Of a DNA stretch of 64,000 nucleotides, positions 37,688 through 46,659 are shown piece after piece. The translations under genes and the position numbers were made by a program. The number at the start of each line of letters is the position of its first letter. The stretch's first letter is position 1. The stretch covers positions 353,721 to 417,720 of the forward strand of contig NZ_KB849766.1 in assembly GCF_000369005.1 (NCBI RefSeq), in the 5' to 3' direction. The stretch is from Acinetobacter beijerinckii CIP 110307 (GTDB lineage Bacteria > Pseudomonadota > Gammaproteobacteria > Pseudomonadales > Moraxellaceae). Under the pieces are notes generated by a model, which saw only the letters and a program-made list of their open reading frames with translations, was not told the DNA's origin and searched no databases.

Positions 37688-38758
37688 ATGAGTATTCAAG
37701 TTAAAAATATTGAAAAACACTTTGGTGCATTCCATGCACTCAAAAATATCTCTTTAGATTTTCCTGAAGGTGAATTGGTTGCTCTGCTTGGTCCTTCTGG
37801 TTGCGGAAAAACAACGTTGTTACGCATTATTGCGGGCTTAGAATCTGCGGATGGTGGTCAGGTTCTACTCGAAGGTGAAGATGCAACTGACATCCATGTA
37901 CGTGAACGTCAAGTTGGGTTTGTATTTCAACACTACGCTTTGTTTTGTCACATGACTGTTTTTGACAATATCGCCTTTGGTTTACGTGTTCGCCCACGTG
38001 CAACACGTCCATCCGAAGCTGAAATCAAAAAACGGGTCACTCGTTTACTAGATTTGGTACAACTTGGTTTCTTAGCAGACCGCTACCCTGCTCAGCTTTC
38101 AGGAGGTCAGCGTCAACGTATTGCATTGGCTCGTGCACTCGCAGTTGAACCACGCGTTTTGTTACTTGATGAACCATTTGGTGCACTTGATGCTAAAGTT
38201 CGTAAAGAATTACGCCGCTGGCTACGTACCTTACATGATGAACTGCATATTACTTCAATCTTTGTCACCCATGACCAAGAAGAAGCGCTAGAAGTTGCAG
38301 ATCAGATCATTGTGATGAACAAAGGTGATGTCGAACAAATCGGCTCACCGCGTGAAGTGTATGAAAAACCTGCTACTCCATTTGTTTTTGATTTCCTTGG
38401 TCAAGCAAATCGTTTTGAAGGTGAGCATACTGGCGGTATCATCCGAATCGGCGATGATCGTATCCAATTACCAACAAGTTTAGATGCACCACAAGGTAAA
38501 GTGATTGCATTTGCACGACCAAATGAATTACATATTCATCCCCAACCTCAACCGAATACGATTGAGGCAACCTTCTTACGTGAAGTGTGGATCGCTGGGC
38601 GGGTCGTGGCTGAATTACAAGATCGTAGTGGACGTACTATTGAAATTTTATTAAATGTAGAAGAAGCAAATTTACATCAATTCAAACCAAATCAAACAGT
38701 TTGGATTAGTGCTGCTCAACTTCATTTATTTGCAGATCAATCGACGCAAGTTGCTTAA
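37688..38758 (+). CDS. cysA: Sulfate/thiosulfate ABC transporter ATPase
   Basis: Cytoplasmic ATPase of 356 residues that powers sulfate import through CysT/CysW. Walker A GPSGCGKT is at residues 35-42, the signature LSGGQRQR near residue 139, and Walker [14 protein letters not shown] near residue 160. A C-terminal regulatory TOBE-like region follows from about residue 240. It is the last transporter gene, 11 bp after cysW. Confidence 0.95.
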   Translation: MSIQVKNIEKHFGAFHALKNISLDFPEGELVALLGPSGCGKTTLLRIIAGLESADGGQVLLEGEDATDIHVRERQVGFVFQHYALFCHMTVFDNIAFGLRVRPRATRPSEAEIKKRVTRLLDLVQLGFLADRYPAQLSGGQRQRIALARALAVEPRVLLLDEPFGALDAKVRKELRRWLRTLHDELHITSIFVTHDQEEALEVADQIIVMNKGDVEQIGSPREVYEKPATPFVFDFLGQANRFEGEHTGGIIRIGDDRIQLPTSLDAPQGKVIAFARPNELHIHPQPQPNTIEATFLREVWIAGRVVAELQDRSGRTIEILLNVEEANLHQFKPNQTVWISAAQLHLFADQSTQVA

Positions 38759-38768
38759 AATAATACTG

Positions 38769-38802
38769 ATGGGGTAAGAATATGCCCCATCCTCTTATGA
38801 GG
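38769..38802 (+). promoter_or_regulatory. Tandem hairpins before cysB, one covering its ribosome binding site
   Basis: ATGGGG (38769-38774) pairs with CCCCAT (38785-38790). Immediately after, CCTC-TTAT-GAGG (38791-38802) forms a second small stem whose GAGG half is the ribosome binding site nine bases before the cysB ATG. The second stem could mask translation. The four-base stem is short, so the effect is uncertain. Confidence 0.4.
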
Positions 38803-38811
38803 AAAAACTTT

Positions 38812-39735
38812 ATGAACTTTCAACAACTCAGAATTATTCGAGAAACTGTTCGTCAAAACTTTAACTTAACTGAAGCTTCTGCGGCACTTTATACCTCCCA
38901 ATCTGGTGTCAGTAAACACATTAAAGATTTAGAAGATGAATTAGGTGTACAACTGTTTGTGCGTAAAGGTAAGCGCTTATTAGGATTGACTGAACCAGGG
39001 CAATCACTACTCAGCATTGTTGAGCGGATGTTGGTCGATGCCGATAATATTAAACGTCTAGCCGATGATTTTAATAAAGTTGATGAAGGTACATTAACGA
39101 TTGCAACTACACATACTCAAGCTCGTTATGTGTTGCCACCAATCGTAAATCAATTTAAAAAATTATTTCCAAAAGTACATTTAGTTCTACAACAGGCAAG
39201 TCCTGTTGAAATCGCTGAAATGTTACTTCAAGGCGAAGCTGATATCGGTATTGCGACTGAATCTTTAACGACTGAGGAAAATTTAGCTAGTGTGCCTTAT
39301 TATGAGTGGCATCACAGTATTATTACGCCGAAAGACCACCCCTTAACCAAATTAGATACCTTGAGCTTAGAGGTTTTAGCTGAATATCCGCTGATCACTT
39401 ACCATGGTGGTTTCACAGGGCGTTCAAAAATCGACAAAGCATTCGACGATGCACATTTACATGCAGATATCGTGATGTCAGCGCTTGATGCCGATGTCAT
39501 TAAAACCTATGTTGAACTGAATATGGGCGTTGGTATTGTCAATGATGTTGCGTATGACAATGACAAAGACTATCGCCTAGAACAACTTAAAACAGAGATT
39601 TTTGGCGTCAATACAACTTGGATTGCAGTTCGAAAAGGACATTTACTTCGTGGTTATGGCTACGAATTTATCTCTTTATGCTCACCCCAAACAAATATTA
39701 AAGAACTTAAAAAAGTTGCCTATCCTGAAGAATAA
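38812..39735 (+). CDS. cysB: LysR-type regulator CysB
   Basis: Transcription factor of 307 residues that controls cysteine and sulfate assimilation genes in response to N-acetylserine and sulfide. The N-terminal winged helix-turn-helix reads NLTEASAALYTSQSGVSKHIKDLEDELGVQLFVRKGKR, characteristic of CysB/Cbl proteins, followed by the LysR effector domain. The start at 38812 is chosen because MNFQQLRIIRE is the usual CysB N-terminus. It is 54 bp after cysA, with hairpins between, so it may be partly separate from the transporter transcript. Confidence 0.9.
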   Translation: MNFQQLRIIRETVRQNFNLTEASAALYTSQSGVSKHIKDLEDELGVQLFVRKGKRLLGLTEPGQSLLSIVERMLVDADNIKRLADDFNKVDEGTLTIATTHTQARYVLPPIVNQFKKLFPKVHLVLQQASPVEIAEMLLQGEADIGIATESLTTEENLASVPYYEWHHSIITPKDHPLTKLDTLSLEVLAEYPLITYHGGFTGRSKIDKAFDDAHLHADIVMSALDADVIKTYVELNMGVGIVNDVAYDNDKDYRLEQLKTEIFGVNTTWIAVRKGHLLRGYGYEFISLCSPQTNIKELKKVAYPEE

Positions 39736-39763
39736 AAAAATGGCTCAATGAGAGCCATTTTTT
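39734..39763 (+). terminator. Intrinsic terminator after cysB
   Basis: AAATGGCTC/GAGCCATTT stem with a T-run, starting at the cysB stop. Confidence 0.85.
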
Positions 39764-39780
39764 ATTATTATGCGAACATA

Positions 39781-39808
39781 AAAAAACGAGCTTTAAAGCT
39801 CGTTTTTT
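39781..39808 (-). terminator. Intrinsic terminator after carO
   Basis: A palindrome AAAACGAGCTTT/AAAGCTCGTTTT; T-runs on both strands, so it also backs up the cysB terminator. Confidence 0.75.
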
Positions 39809-39818
39809 TATTCGTGAT

Positions 39819-40565
39819 TTAGAAGCTAAAGCTTACACCCACTTTACCAACTGGTAACCACTGGTATTTGTCATCATTAGCAATTTTATTTGCTTCTGCA
39901 TTCACAGCCTCAGTCAAAGACTGGCTACCCGCAGTTGTTGCTGTACCTGTAGATGTTAAAGTAACTTTAGGATTACCTGTGTAATAAGCACCTACTTCAC
40001 CGAAAACACCGATGTTTTTATAAACTTTTGGTGCAAAACCGAAACCTAAGTATGGTGCGATGTCGTTTTTATACTCCATTTTACCATCGATTTTCACGCC
40101 ACCAGCATTCGCTAAGAAGTCTTGGTTATTTACACGGAAAGCACGTGTTGCATCAACATTACGAGTTAAATCGTAGTCATTATCTAAATATGCAACACCC
40201 GCTGCAACATAGAGTGATTTAGCGAATACGCTCTCGCTTGTTCCCCATGGACGAACTTCAGCATTTAAATATGCAGTCTTGTTATCCATATCTACATCAT
40301 ATGTTGAGCCATTTACTTTAATGTCGTCAGACCAAGAAATGTCGCCACCGTTATAACCTAATGTTACACCAACATATGGGTTAGCATTATATGTGATAGC
40401 ACCACCATAACCTGTTGTACCTACTTCAGCACGAACTGACACTGGGTCTAAGTAAGATGGGAATGCATAAACTGATTCTTTAACAACTTGCTCATCTGCT
40501 GCAAAAGCAGTACCTGCAATTGCTGTTAATGCACCAGCTGCCAACATAACGCGCAAAGCTTTCAT
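39819..40565 (-). CDS. carO: CarO-type outer membrane channel
   Basis: A 248-residue protein with a signal peptide (about 1-22, ending AFA). Key blocks are ARAEVGTTGYGGAITYNANPYVGVTLGYNGGDISW, NAEVRPWG, YLDNDYDL, YKNDIAPYLGFGFAPKVYKN and GEVGAYYTGNPKV. These are hallmark CarO segments of an eight-stranded barrel ending in SFSF. CarO is a channel linked to basic amino acid (ornithine) uptake, and to imipenem susceptibility in A. baumannii. The start at 40565 is preferred over an extension to 40688, because the signal peptide begins there and AGGAG precedes it. Confidence 0.85.
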   Translation of the reverse strand: MKALRVMLAAGALTAIAGTAFAADEQVVKESVYAFPSYLDPVSVRAEVGTTGYGGAITYNANPYVGVTLGYNGGDISWSDDIKVNGSTYDVDMDNKTAYLNAEVRPWGTSESVFAKSLYVAAGVAYLDNDYDLTRNVDATRAFRVNNQDFLANAGGVKIDGKMEYKNDIAPYLGFGFAPKVYKNIGVFGEVGAYYTGNPKVTLTSTGTATTAGSQSLTEAVNAEANKIANDDKYQWLPVGKVGVSFSF

Positions 40566-40857
40566 GTAAGTCTCCTCAAAAAATACTCTTATTAAAAATT
40601 TAATATTGTTTCTGTGATTGCATAATAAAAGATTGATCGCCAACTTTTTATACAGAAAATGATTACTTTTTGTTATTTTTTGATACAAATTTAAAGTAAT
40701 TGTATATTTTGAAATTATAGATAAAAAACAATAATCTCCGATTTTGTTACATTTTTATTGCTTATAAATAAAACAAAATATTGTAACGACTTTTTTCAAA
40801 GCTTATTGAAGCAATTTAGTGTAAAATCTTTAAAATTTTTTTGGAAGAAGGAAGATC

Positions 40858-41679
40858 ATGTCTCAGCTTTCTACAATCATTGAGCAAGCATTCGAAGACC
40901 GTGCAAACTATAGCGCAACGGACTGCCCAACAGAAATCCGTCAAGCTGTAGAAGAAGCATTAACAGCTTTAGATAACGGTACACTTCGTGTTGCTGAAAA
41001 AATCGATGGTGAATGGGTTGTTCATCAATGGTTAAAAAAAGCAGTTTTACTTTCATTTAAACTGAATGATAACAAGCCAATCGAAGCTTGTGATCTTCGT
41101 TTCTATGACAAAGTAGATACTAAATACGCTGGCTGGACTGAAGAACAGTTTAAAGCTGCTGGTGTTCGTGTTGTACCGCCTGCTGTTGCTCGCCGTGGTA
41201 GTTTTCAAGCGAAAAATGTGATCTTGATGCCTTCTTATGTCAACATTGGTGCTTATGTTGATGAAGGTACAATGGTTGATACATGGGCAACTGTTGGTTC
41301 ATGTGCACAAATCGGTAAAAATGTTCACTTGTCAGGTGGTGTAGGCATCGGTGGTGTATTAGAGCCATTACAAGCTAACCCAACAATTATTGAAGATAAC
41401 TGCTTCATCGGTGCACGTTCTGAAATCGTTGAAGGTGTGATCGTAGAAGAAGGTTCTGTAATTTCAATGGGCGTTTTCATTGGTCAATCAACCAAAATCT
41501 TTGATCGTGAAACTGGTGAAGTACATTACGGACGTGTTCCAGCAGGTTCTGTAGTTGTTGCGGGTAGCCTTCCATCAAAATGTGGTACTTATAGTCTTTA
41601 TGCTGCAATCATCGTGAAAAAAGTGGATGCGAAAACTCGCGCGAAAACCAGCTTGAACGATTTATTACGCGCAGACTAA
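40858..41679 (+). CDS. dapD: 2,3,4,5-tetrahydropyridine-2,6-dicarboxylate N-succinyltransferase
   Basis: Lysine/diaminopimelate pathway enzyme that uses succinyl-CoA. The 273-residue protein has an N-terminal helical domain and a left-handed beta-helix of hexapeptide repeats ([40 protein letters not shown] region, residues about 125-210). The family-specific RIVP-like segment and the [14 protein letters not shown] block are present. It is monocistronic with a terminator, divergent from carO. Confidence 0.95.
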   Translation: MSQLSTIIEQAFEDRANYSATDCPTEIRQAVEEALTALDNGTLRVAEKIDGEWVVHQWLKKAVLLSFKLNDNKPIEACDLRFYDKVDTKYAGWTEEQFKAAGVRVVPPAVARRGSFQAKNVILMPSYVNIGAYVDEGTMVDTWATVGSCAQIGKNVHLSGGVGIGGVLEPLQANPTIIEDNCFIGARSEIVEGVIVEEGSVISMGVFIGQSTKIFDRETGEVHYGRVPAGSVVVAGSLPSKCGTYSLYAAIIVKKVDAKTRAKTSLNDLLRAD

Positions 41680-41713
41680 TTTGTAATATTTATTGCGGAA
41701 CTGCCTGTTCCCC

Positions 41714-41751
41714 ATCTCTACGATCAGTCATGGTCGTAGAGATTTTGTTTT
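41714..41751 (+). terminator. Intrinsic terminator after dapD
   Basis: A perfect 10-bp stem ATCTCTACGA/TCGTAGAGAT with a 10-base loop and a T-rich tail. Confidence 0.8.
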
Positions 41752-41796
41752 TATGTAACATGCTACTTGTTTAGCATCTGTTTGTGGTAACTGCTT

Positions 41797-42507
41797 ATGG
41801 CTTCCTTACGTTCTTCTGCAATTCCTGTCTCAGATCCTGCGGCTGGTTTACGCATTACAGAGATCTTTTATTCTTTGCAAGGCGAAGCGAATACTTTTGG
41901 CTTACCAACGGTTTTTATTCGTTTAACAGGCTGTCCATTACGTTGCAGTTATTGCGATACCACTTATTCGTTTGAAGGTGGCGAACGTCAGTCACTTGAA
42001 CAGATTATTGAAACTGCTAGCCAACATAAAACACCTTATATTTGTGTTACTGGCGGCGAACCACTTGCTCAACCCAATTGCTTGATCTTGTTACAGCGTT
42101 TGTGTGATCTTGGTTTTGAAGTTTCTCTAGAAACAAGCGGCGCATTAGATGTATCTAAAGTTGATCCGCGTGTTTCTAAAGTTCTTGATTTAAAAACGCC
42201 AACTTCTAATGAAGATCATCGTAATTTATTTACCAATATCGACTATTTAACTCAACACGATCAGATTAAATTTGTGATTTGTAATCGTGCTGACTATGAA
42301 TGGTCAAAACTGCAACTTGAAAAATTGCAGTTGCAAGACAAAGTCAGTACCGTTTGGTTCTCTCCTGCTTTTGCTGTTGAAAAAGGTGCAGTTGCTCTCC
42401 CAGCATTTGCATGTGACTTAGCCCAGTGGATTTTAGAAGACCATCTCCCTGTTCGATTCCAATTGCAGTTACATAAGTTGTTATGGAATGACGAATCTGG
42501 TCGTTAA
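41797..42507 (+). CDS. queE: 7-carboxy-7-deazaguanine synthase
   Basis: Radical SAM enzyme of queuosine synthesis that makes 7-carboxy-7-deazaguanine. The CxxxCxxC cluster motif is C46, C50 and C53 in TGCPLRCSYCDTTY. The start LRITEIFYSLQGEANTFG and the later VTGGEPLAQ segment (SAM binding) are typical of QueE. The 236-residue length is usual. queC follows 60 bp downstream, so consecutive steps of the pathway lie together. Confidence 0.93.
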   Translation: MASLRSSAIPVSDPAAGLRITEIFYSLQGEANTFGLPTVFIRLTGCPLRCSYCDTTYSFEGGERQSLEQIIETASQHKTPYICVTGGEPLAQPNCLILLQRLCDLGFEVSLETSGALDVSKVDPRVSKVLDLKTPTSNEDHRNLFTNIDYLTQHDQIKFVICNRADYEWSKLQLEKLQLQDKVSTVWFSPAFAVEKGAVALPAFACDLAQWILEDHLPVRFQLQLHKLLWNDESGR

Positions 42508-42567
42508 AAGTTCCTAAAGCAATTTTAATCAATCATTGCTTTCATCAAATTTATTTTAGGTTGAATA

Positions 42568-43248
42568 ATGGAAAATAATATGCGTTCTCGTGCCATCGTA
42601 TTATTGTCTGGCGGCTTAGACTCAACAACGTGTCTTGCTTGGGCACAGGCAAATTATGAATGTATCGCTTTAAGTTTTATGTATGGTCAACGTTCGACCA
42701 CAGAACTTGATGCTGCTAGAGCATTAGCACAACGTGCGGGTGTTGAACATCGTGTCATTAACATTGATTTAGGTAATTTAGGCGGTTCTGCGCTTACAGA
42801 TCATAACATTGATGTTCCAGAACAATTACAAGAAGGCATTCCTGTAACTTATGTTCCAGCACGTAACACTATTTTCTTATCTTATGCCCTTGCAGCAGCA
42901 GAAGTTTTTGACGCAAAAGCCATCGTAATTGGTATCAATGCTGTTGATTATTCAGGATATCCAGATTGTCGTCCTGAATTTATTGACGCTTTTGCCAATC
43001 TCGCGCGTTTAGCAACGAAAGCGGGCGTTGAAGGAAAACCCCTTAAAATTGAAACACCTTTGTTACATTTATCCAAAGCGAATATTATACGCTTAGGTAT
43101 CGAACATGGCGTAGACTATAGTCAAACGGTATCCTGCTATCAGGCAGATGCTCAAGGACGTGCATGTGGTAAGTGCGACAGTTGTCGTTTACGTCAACAA
43201 GGTTTTATCGAAGCAGGTATTGCGGATCCTACGCGCTACGCTGAATAA
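42568..43248 (+). CDS. queC: 7-cyano-7-deazaguanine synthase
   Basis: ATP-dependent enzyme that converts the QueE product to preQ0. The ATP-pyrophosphatase motif SGGLDS is at residues 14-19. The zinc site in the C-terminus is C190, C200, C203 and C206 (SCYQ...CGKCDSCRL). The 226-residue length is normal. The ATG at 42568 has AGG eight bases upstream; an internal ATG at 42580 is a less likely start. Confidence 0.94.
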   Translation: MENNMRSRAIVLLSGGLDSTTCLAWAQANYECIALSFMYGQRSTTELDAARALAQRAGVEHRVINIDLGNLGGSALTDHNIDVPEQLQEGIPVTYVPARNTIFLSYALAAAEVFDAKAIVIGINAVDYSGYPDCRPEFIDAFANLARLATKAGVEGKPLKIETPLLHLSKANIIRLGIEHGVDYSQTVSCYQADAQGRACGKCDSCRLRQQGFIEAGIADPTRYAE

Positions 43249-43278
43249 CCGATATAGGGTAAAAATTAGGTACATTAT

Positions 43279-43695
43279 ATGAAGTTTTCTAAATCAAATC
43301 TTATTCTTTCTACAATGATGTCAGCTGCTGCTTTATTCGCAACGGCAACGCATGCAGCTGATAACCCATTGCAAGCTGCATATAAAAGTACCAATGTGAA
43401 ATCTGCATTAGTCAATGTTTGTAAAGATCAAACAGCTAAAGGCGGAAAACTTACAGCGGCTGAAGTAAGCAAGTTCTGTGGTTGTCAAATTGATGCGCAA
43501 GGTAAAGTGACTGAAGCTCAGAAATGGGAAATTCAAAGCGCAATCAACGCGAAGAAAAGTCCAAGTTCTTTAGGTTTTGTTCAACAGCAAAATAAAGACT
43601 TACAAGCATGTCTAGGTGCTCCATTAGTATCTAAGTTAGAAAAACTAACTGAAGAAGCAATGAAAGCTGCTCAACAACAAGCTCCTAAAAAGTAA
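43279..43695 (+). CDS. Small secreted cysteine-containing protein, unknown function
   Basis: A 138-residue protein with a clear signal peptide (residues 1-26, ending THA). The mature part has four cysteines at C48, C67, C69 and C111. The CGC pair and even spacing suggest disulfides in the periplasm. It ends in a glutamine-rich tail. I recognise no family, although similar short secreted proteins are widespread in Acinetobacter. It lies 31 bp after queC, followed by its own terminator. A role in queuosine synthesis is not suggested. Confidence 0.6.
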   Translation: MKFSKSNLILSTMMSAAALFATATHAADNPLQAAYKSTNVKSALVNVCKDQTAKGGKLTAAEVSKFCGCQIDAQGKVTEAQKWEIQSAINAKKSPSSLGFVQQQNKDLQACLGAPLVSKLEKLTEEAMKAAQQQAPKK

Positions 43696-43713
43696 GCTTG
43701 TATTGCTGAAAAC

Positions 43714-43742
43714 AAAGCCTGCATTTATGCGGGCTTTTTTAT
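43714..43742 (+). terminator. Intrinsic terminator after the secreted protein gene
   Basis: AAGCCTGCA/TGCGGGCTT stem with one G-T pair, a TTTA loop and a T-run. Confidence 0.8.
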
Positions 43743-43789
43743 TGGGGTTTGCTAAAATCTCTTTTACTTTGAATCAATTGAATAACACC

Positions 43790-44476
43790 ATGCAAGATCA
43801 ATGGAAAACTAATGCCGAACAACGGAAATCAATCGTATCTTTTAGTGGTGGCAAAGATAGTTCCCTCGCCTTATATCACGCCATGCAAACAGGTACTGTG
43901 ATTGGACTGATTGTAATGCTAGAAGAACAAGGTCAACGCTCACGCTCACACGCAATGCCACTGGATATTATCCGTGCTCAAGCTGATGCGATTGGTTTAC
44001 CTGTTTATATGACATCATCGAGTTGGGCTGATTATGAAAGTAAGTTTATTGCACTGCTCAATCAAGCAAAACAACAAGGTGCTGAAGTACTGGTCACTGG
44101 TGATTTAGACATGCCTGAACATGGCTGCTGGCATGATCAGGTGACTCAGCAAGTGGGACTAAAATTGGGCATGCCACTGTGGTTGCGCCCACATAAAGAA
44201 GTGGTAGAAGAGTTCATCAATCTTGGTTTTCGCAGTGTTATCGTGACCGTCAATCTTAAACTCGGTATGAAAATCGAAGATTTAGGCAAAATCCTAACTC
44301 TGGAGTACATCCAAGAGTTAGAAAATCGTGGCATTGATCCATGTGGCGAAGGTGGTGAATTTCACACCACAGTGATTAATGGTCCCATTTTTAACAAAGC
44401 TATTCCTGTAAGTCGGGGTGAAATTGTTTATCATGAAGAATACGCATTTTTACCACTTGAATTAGAGCAACGATAA
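43790..44476 (+). CDS. Dph6-like ATP-pyrophosphatase
   Basis: A 228-residue protein with the PP-loop SFSGGKDSSLAL near residue 18 and the family-specific C-terminal CGEGGEFHTTVINGPIF block. Both are hallmarks of diphthine-ammonia ligase-like enzymes. Bacteria lack diphthamide, so this bacterial branch probably ligates another amide, of unknown substrate. The start at 43790 is used because a longer frame runs through the preceding terminator. It lies 20 bp before bcp. Confidence 0.75.
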   Translation: MQDQWKTNAEQRKSIVSFSGGKDSSLALYHAMQTGTVIGLIVMLEEQGQRSRSHAMPLDIIRAQADAIGLPVYMTSSSWADYESKFIALLNQAKQQGAEVLVTGDLDMPEHGCWHDQVTQQVGLKLGMPLWLRPHKEVVEEFINLGFRSVIVTVNLKLGMKIEDLGKILTLEYIQELENRGIDPCGEGGEFHTTVINGPIFNKAIPVSRGEIVYHEEYAFLPLELEQR

Positions 44477-44496
44477 CGTTTATTGAAGGATGAAAA

Positions 44497-44958
44497 ATGT
44501 CAGAAAATATTCAATTACCGAATCAAATTTTCTCAACGACTCAAGGTGAAATAAACTTAACCGAACTCCAAAGTGAATGGTTAGTTTTATACTTCTATCC
44601 TAAAGACTCAACACCTGGTTGTACGACTCAAGCTGTTGGATTTTCTTGCTTAAAAGATCAGTTTGATGCCTTAAATTGTCAAATTATTGGTGTATCACGA
44701 GATTCAGTTAAAGCACATCAAAACTTCACTGAGAAACAGTCGCTTAGCATTGATTTAATTAGTGATAAAGAAGAAGTCTTATGCAAACACTTTGATGTTA
44801 TTAAAGAGAAAAATATGTATGGCAAACAAGTCATGGGTATTGAACGTTCAACCTTTATTTTTCACAACAAACAATTAGTGAAAAGCTATCGCAAAGTTAA
44901 AGCAGCTGGGCATGCTGAACAAGTACTCGAAGACCTAAAAACCTTACAAACCGCATAA
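44497..44958 (+). CDS. bcp: Bcp-type peroxiredoxin
   Basis: Thiol peroxidase of 153 residues. The peroxidatic cysteine is C42 in YPKDSTPGCTTQ, with the usual TxxC context. The position five residues later, where the resolving cysteine of E. coli Bcp lies, is glycine here. Another cysteine at C51 or later ones would have to serve, or it is a 1-Cys type. It follows the Dph6-like gene and has a terminator. Confidence 0.88.
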   Translation: MSENIQLPNQIFSTTQGEINLTELQSEWLVLYFYPKDSTPGCTTQAVGFSCLKDQFDALNCQIIGVSRDSVKAHQNFTEKQSLSIDLISDKEEVLCKHFDVIKEKNMYGKQVMGIERSTFIFHNKQLVKSYRKVKAAGHAEQVLEDLKTLQTA

Positions 44959-44972
44959 ATATGTTGGGTAAC

Positions 44973-45001
44973 AAAAAAGCGAGTTTCATACTCGCTTTTT
45001 T
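44973..45001 (+). terminator. Intrinsic terminator after bcp
   Basis: AAAAAGCGAGT/ACTCGCTTTTT stem with a T-run. Confidence 0.85.
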
Positions 45002-45074
45002 GTTATGGGAAAATTGCTCACTGCTTGGACCTTAGCGTATGATGAAAAGATTAAAATAATTAAAGACATTAAAA

Positions 45075-45650
45075 ATGAATTATCGCAGACCACTCTATTT
45101 GTTTCCTTTATTTTTTATACTCTCTGCTTGTAATACTAATGCACCACAAACCGCAACGGCAGAAGAAAACTTAGTCTCTGTAACACAGATTCAAATTGCA
45201 ACAACAGAAATCCGTTGCCAAGATATACAAAATCCTGCTTATCAACAAATGATTATGAATACGATTAATGAGATTCGGCAACAAGGACGGCAATGTGGCA
45301 AACAATATTTTGCTGCTGTTGCGCCATTAAAATGGAATCAGAACTTATATCACAGTGCTGTTGCTCATACTAAAGATATGGCAAGCCATGCTTTTCTCGG
45401 GCATATCAGCACAACAGGATTAGATTTAAAGATCCGATTAAAACAATACGGTTTCAAAGGTAAAGGTGGTGGTGAGAATGTCGCACGAGGACAAAAAAAT
45501 TTAAATGAAGTCATGGCGGTCTGGCTTGCTAGCCCTGTGCATTGTAGTAATTTAATGCATCCCAAATTTACAGATTATGCGGTCGCCTGTTCATTAGATC
45601 AAACCGCCAAACAAAAGAGTTACTGGACTCAACAGTTTGGTGTTCGTTAA
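45075..45650 (+). CDS. CAP-domain (SCP-like) lipoprotein
   Basis: A 191-residue lipoprotein with the signal MNYRRPLYLFPLFFILSAC and the lipobox LSAC at about residues 16-19. The CAP domain covers about residues 55-190, with the conserved HSAVAHTKDM, GHISTTGLD, GENVA and WLASPVHCSNLMHPKF segments. The two histidines and glutamate of the CAP cavity are visible. Bacterial CAP lipoproteins have no agreed function. It is likely anchored in the outer membrane. Confidence 0.82.
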   Translation: MNYRRPLYLFPLFFILSACNTNAPQTATAEENLVSVTQIQIATTEIRCQDIQNPAYQQMIMNTINEIRQQGRQCGKQYFAAVAPLKWNQNLYHSAVAHTKDMASHAFLGHISTTGLDLKIRLKQYGFKGKGGGENVARGQKNLNEVMAVWLASPVHCSNLMHPKFTDYAVACSLDQTAKQKSYWTQQFGVR

Positions 45651-45662
45651 TAAGGAATAAAC

Positions 45663-46026
45663 ATGCAAAATGGTTCAATCATCCCTATTTTTCGTATCTT
45701 TGATATTGAACTCGCACGATCATTTTATCTAGATTACTTAGGTTTTCAAATCGACTGGCAACATATATTTGGGGATAACTTCCCTGTTTATCTACAAATT
45801 TCCAAAGATGATTGTATTCTTCATTTATCTGAACATTTTGGTGATGCGAGTCCACATAGCGCAATTCGTATTTACTGGGAAAATCTGAGTTTGTTAAAAA
45901 ATGAACTTGAGGTTAAGGATTATAAGTTCGCTAAACCTCAAGTTGAAAAAAACAGATTGGGAAACTTTAGAACTAAGTGTAACTGATCCCTTTTCCAATC
46001 GAATTATCTTTTGGGAAGATGCTTAA
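45663..46026 (+). pseudogene. Glyoxalase/bleomycin-resistance-like gene with a frameshift
   Basis: The first frame (to 45986) gives 107 residues with the VOC-superfamily opening IPIFRIFDIELARSFYLDYLGFQIDW, then ends in an unnatural tail. In the +1 frame the sequence continues as TDWETLELSVTDPFSNRIIFWEDA, the expected end of a glyoxalase-like protein, up to a TAA at 46024-46026. The switch is at a seven-A run (45946-45952), where one base too many breaks the frame. It could be a real mutation, slippage-prone phase variation, or a sequencing error. Intact, the protein would be 120 residues. It abuts the stop of the next gene. Confidence 0.8.
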
Positions 46027-46407
46027 TTAATCCGCTAAAAGTTGATAATGAAAGACTTTAGAAATAATTTTCCACTTACCCTGCTTTTGTACCAATGTCA
46101 GTGCATCATAAAAATATTTAGGTTCAATCACACATTCAACATGTACCATCGCTAACTGATCATGAATCAAATTGATCGCAATAACCTTATCTTGTCTTAA
46201 TTGGTTTTGAGATGCGGGTGAAATACGCTTTTCAACAATAGAGAAATAACTATCCATATCTAACTTAAGCATCGGATCATCCGTAGCGTTGATATAAGTT
46301 GCATCGGAATGAAATACGTCCTGCAATTTATTCACATCACAAAAGTACAAACCATCAAAGTATTTTTCGAGCTGCAGTTGAATCTTAGTTATCGAATTAT
46401 TTTCCAT
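46027..46407 (-). CDS. SnoaL/NTF2-like fold protein (lumazine-binding-like)
   Basis: A 126-residue protein of the NTF2-like cone fold. YFDGLYFCDVNKLQDVFHSDATYINA near residue 14 is characteristic of the putative lumazine-binding/SnoaL-like group. The function is unknown, but such proteins are small-molecule binders or isomerases. It is followed upstream on the same strand by a tautomerase and a GST, suggesting a small detoxification or aromatic-compound cluster. Confidence 0.7.
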   Translation of the reverse strand: MENNSITKIQLQLEKYFDGLYFCDVNKLQDVFHSDATYINATDDPMLKLDMDSYFSIVEKRISPASQNQLRQDKVIAINLIHDQLAMVHVECVIEPKYFYDALTLVQKQGKWKIISKVFHYQLLAD

Positions 46408-46408
46408 C

Positions 46409-46621
46409 TTATTTACCTATTCTTTGTCTATTGCGTATGGTCGAAACTGATTCGCCTGCCACACCCCAGTTATCTGTATCAACTTCATCAATGACCACAA
46501 ATGTTGTAGCTGGATCTTTATGAAGCACCCGAACCACTAAATCTGTAGCCTCTTGAATCAACTGTTGTTTCTGTGCAGTAGTGACATTTTCTTTAGTAAT
46601 TTGAATTAAAATATAAGGCAT
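46409..46621 (-). CDS. 4-oxalocrotonate tautomerase-family protein
   Basis: A 70-residue protein with the family's N-terminal MPYILIQITKENVT; proline 2 becomes the catalytic base after methionine removal. ATDLVVRVLHKDP and VVIDEVDTDNWGVAGES match the rest of the fold. Substrate unknown. One base separates its stop from the start codon of the NTF2-like gene. Confidence 0.85.
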   Translation of the reverse strand: MPYILIQITKENVTTAQKQQLIQEATDLVVRVLHKDPATTFVVIDEVDTDNWGVAGESVSTIRNRQRIGK

Positions 46622-46659
46622 GTGGATCTCCTTTTATAATTTTATAGATGGTAAGAATA

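Noticed and set aside
40566..40688. N-terminal extension of carO by 41 residues
   Set aside because: It lacks a ribosome binding site, and the signal peptide starts at 40565.
43703..43789. Longer start for the Dph6-like gene
   Set aside because: The extension runs through the intrinsic terminator of the upstream gene.
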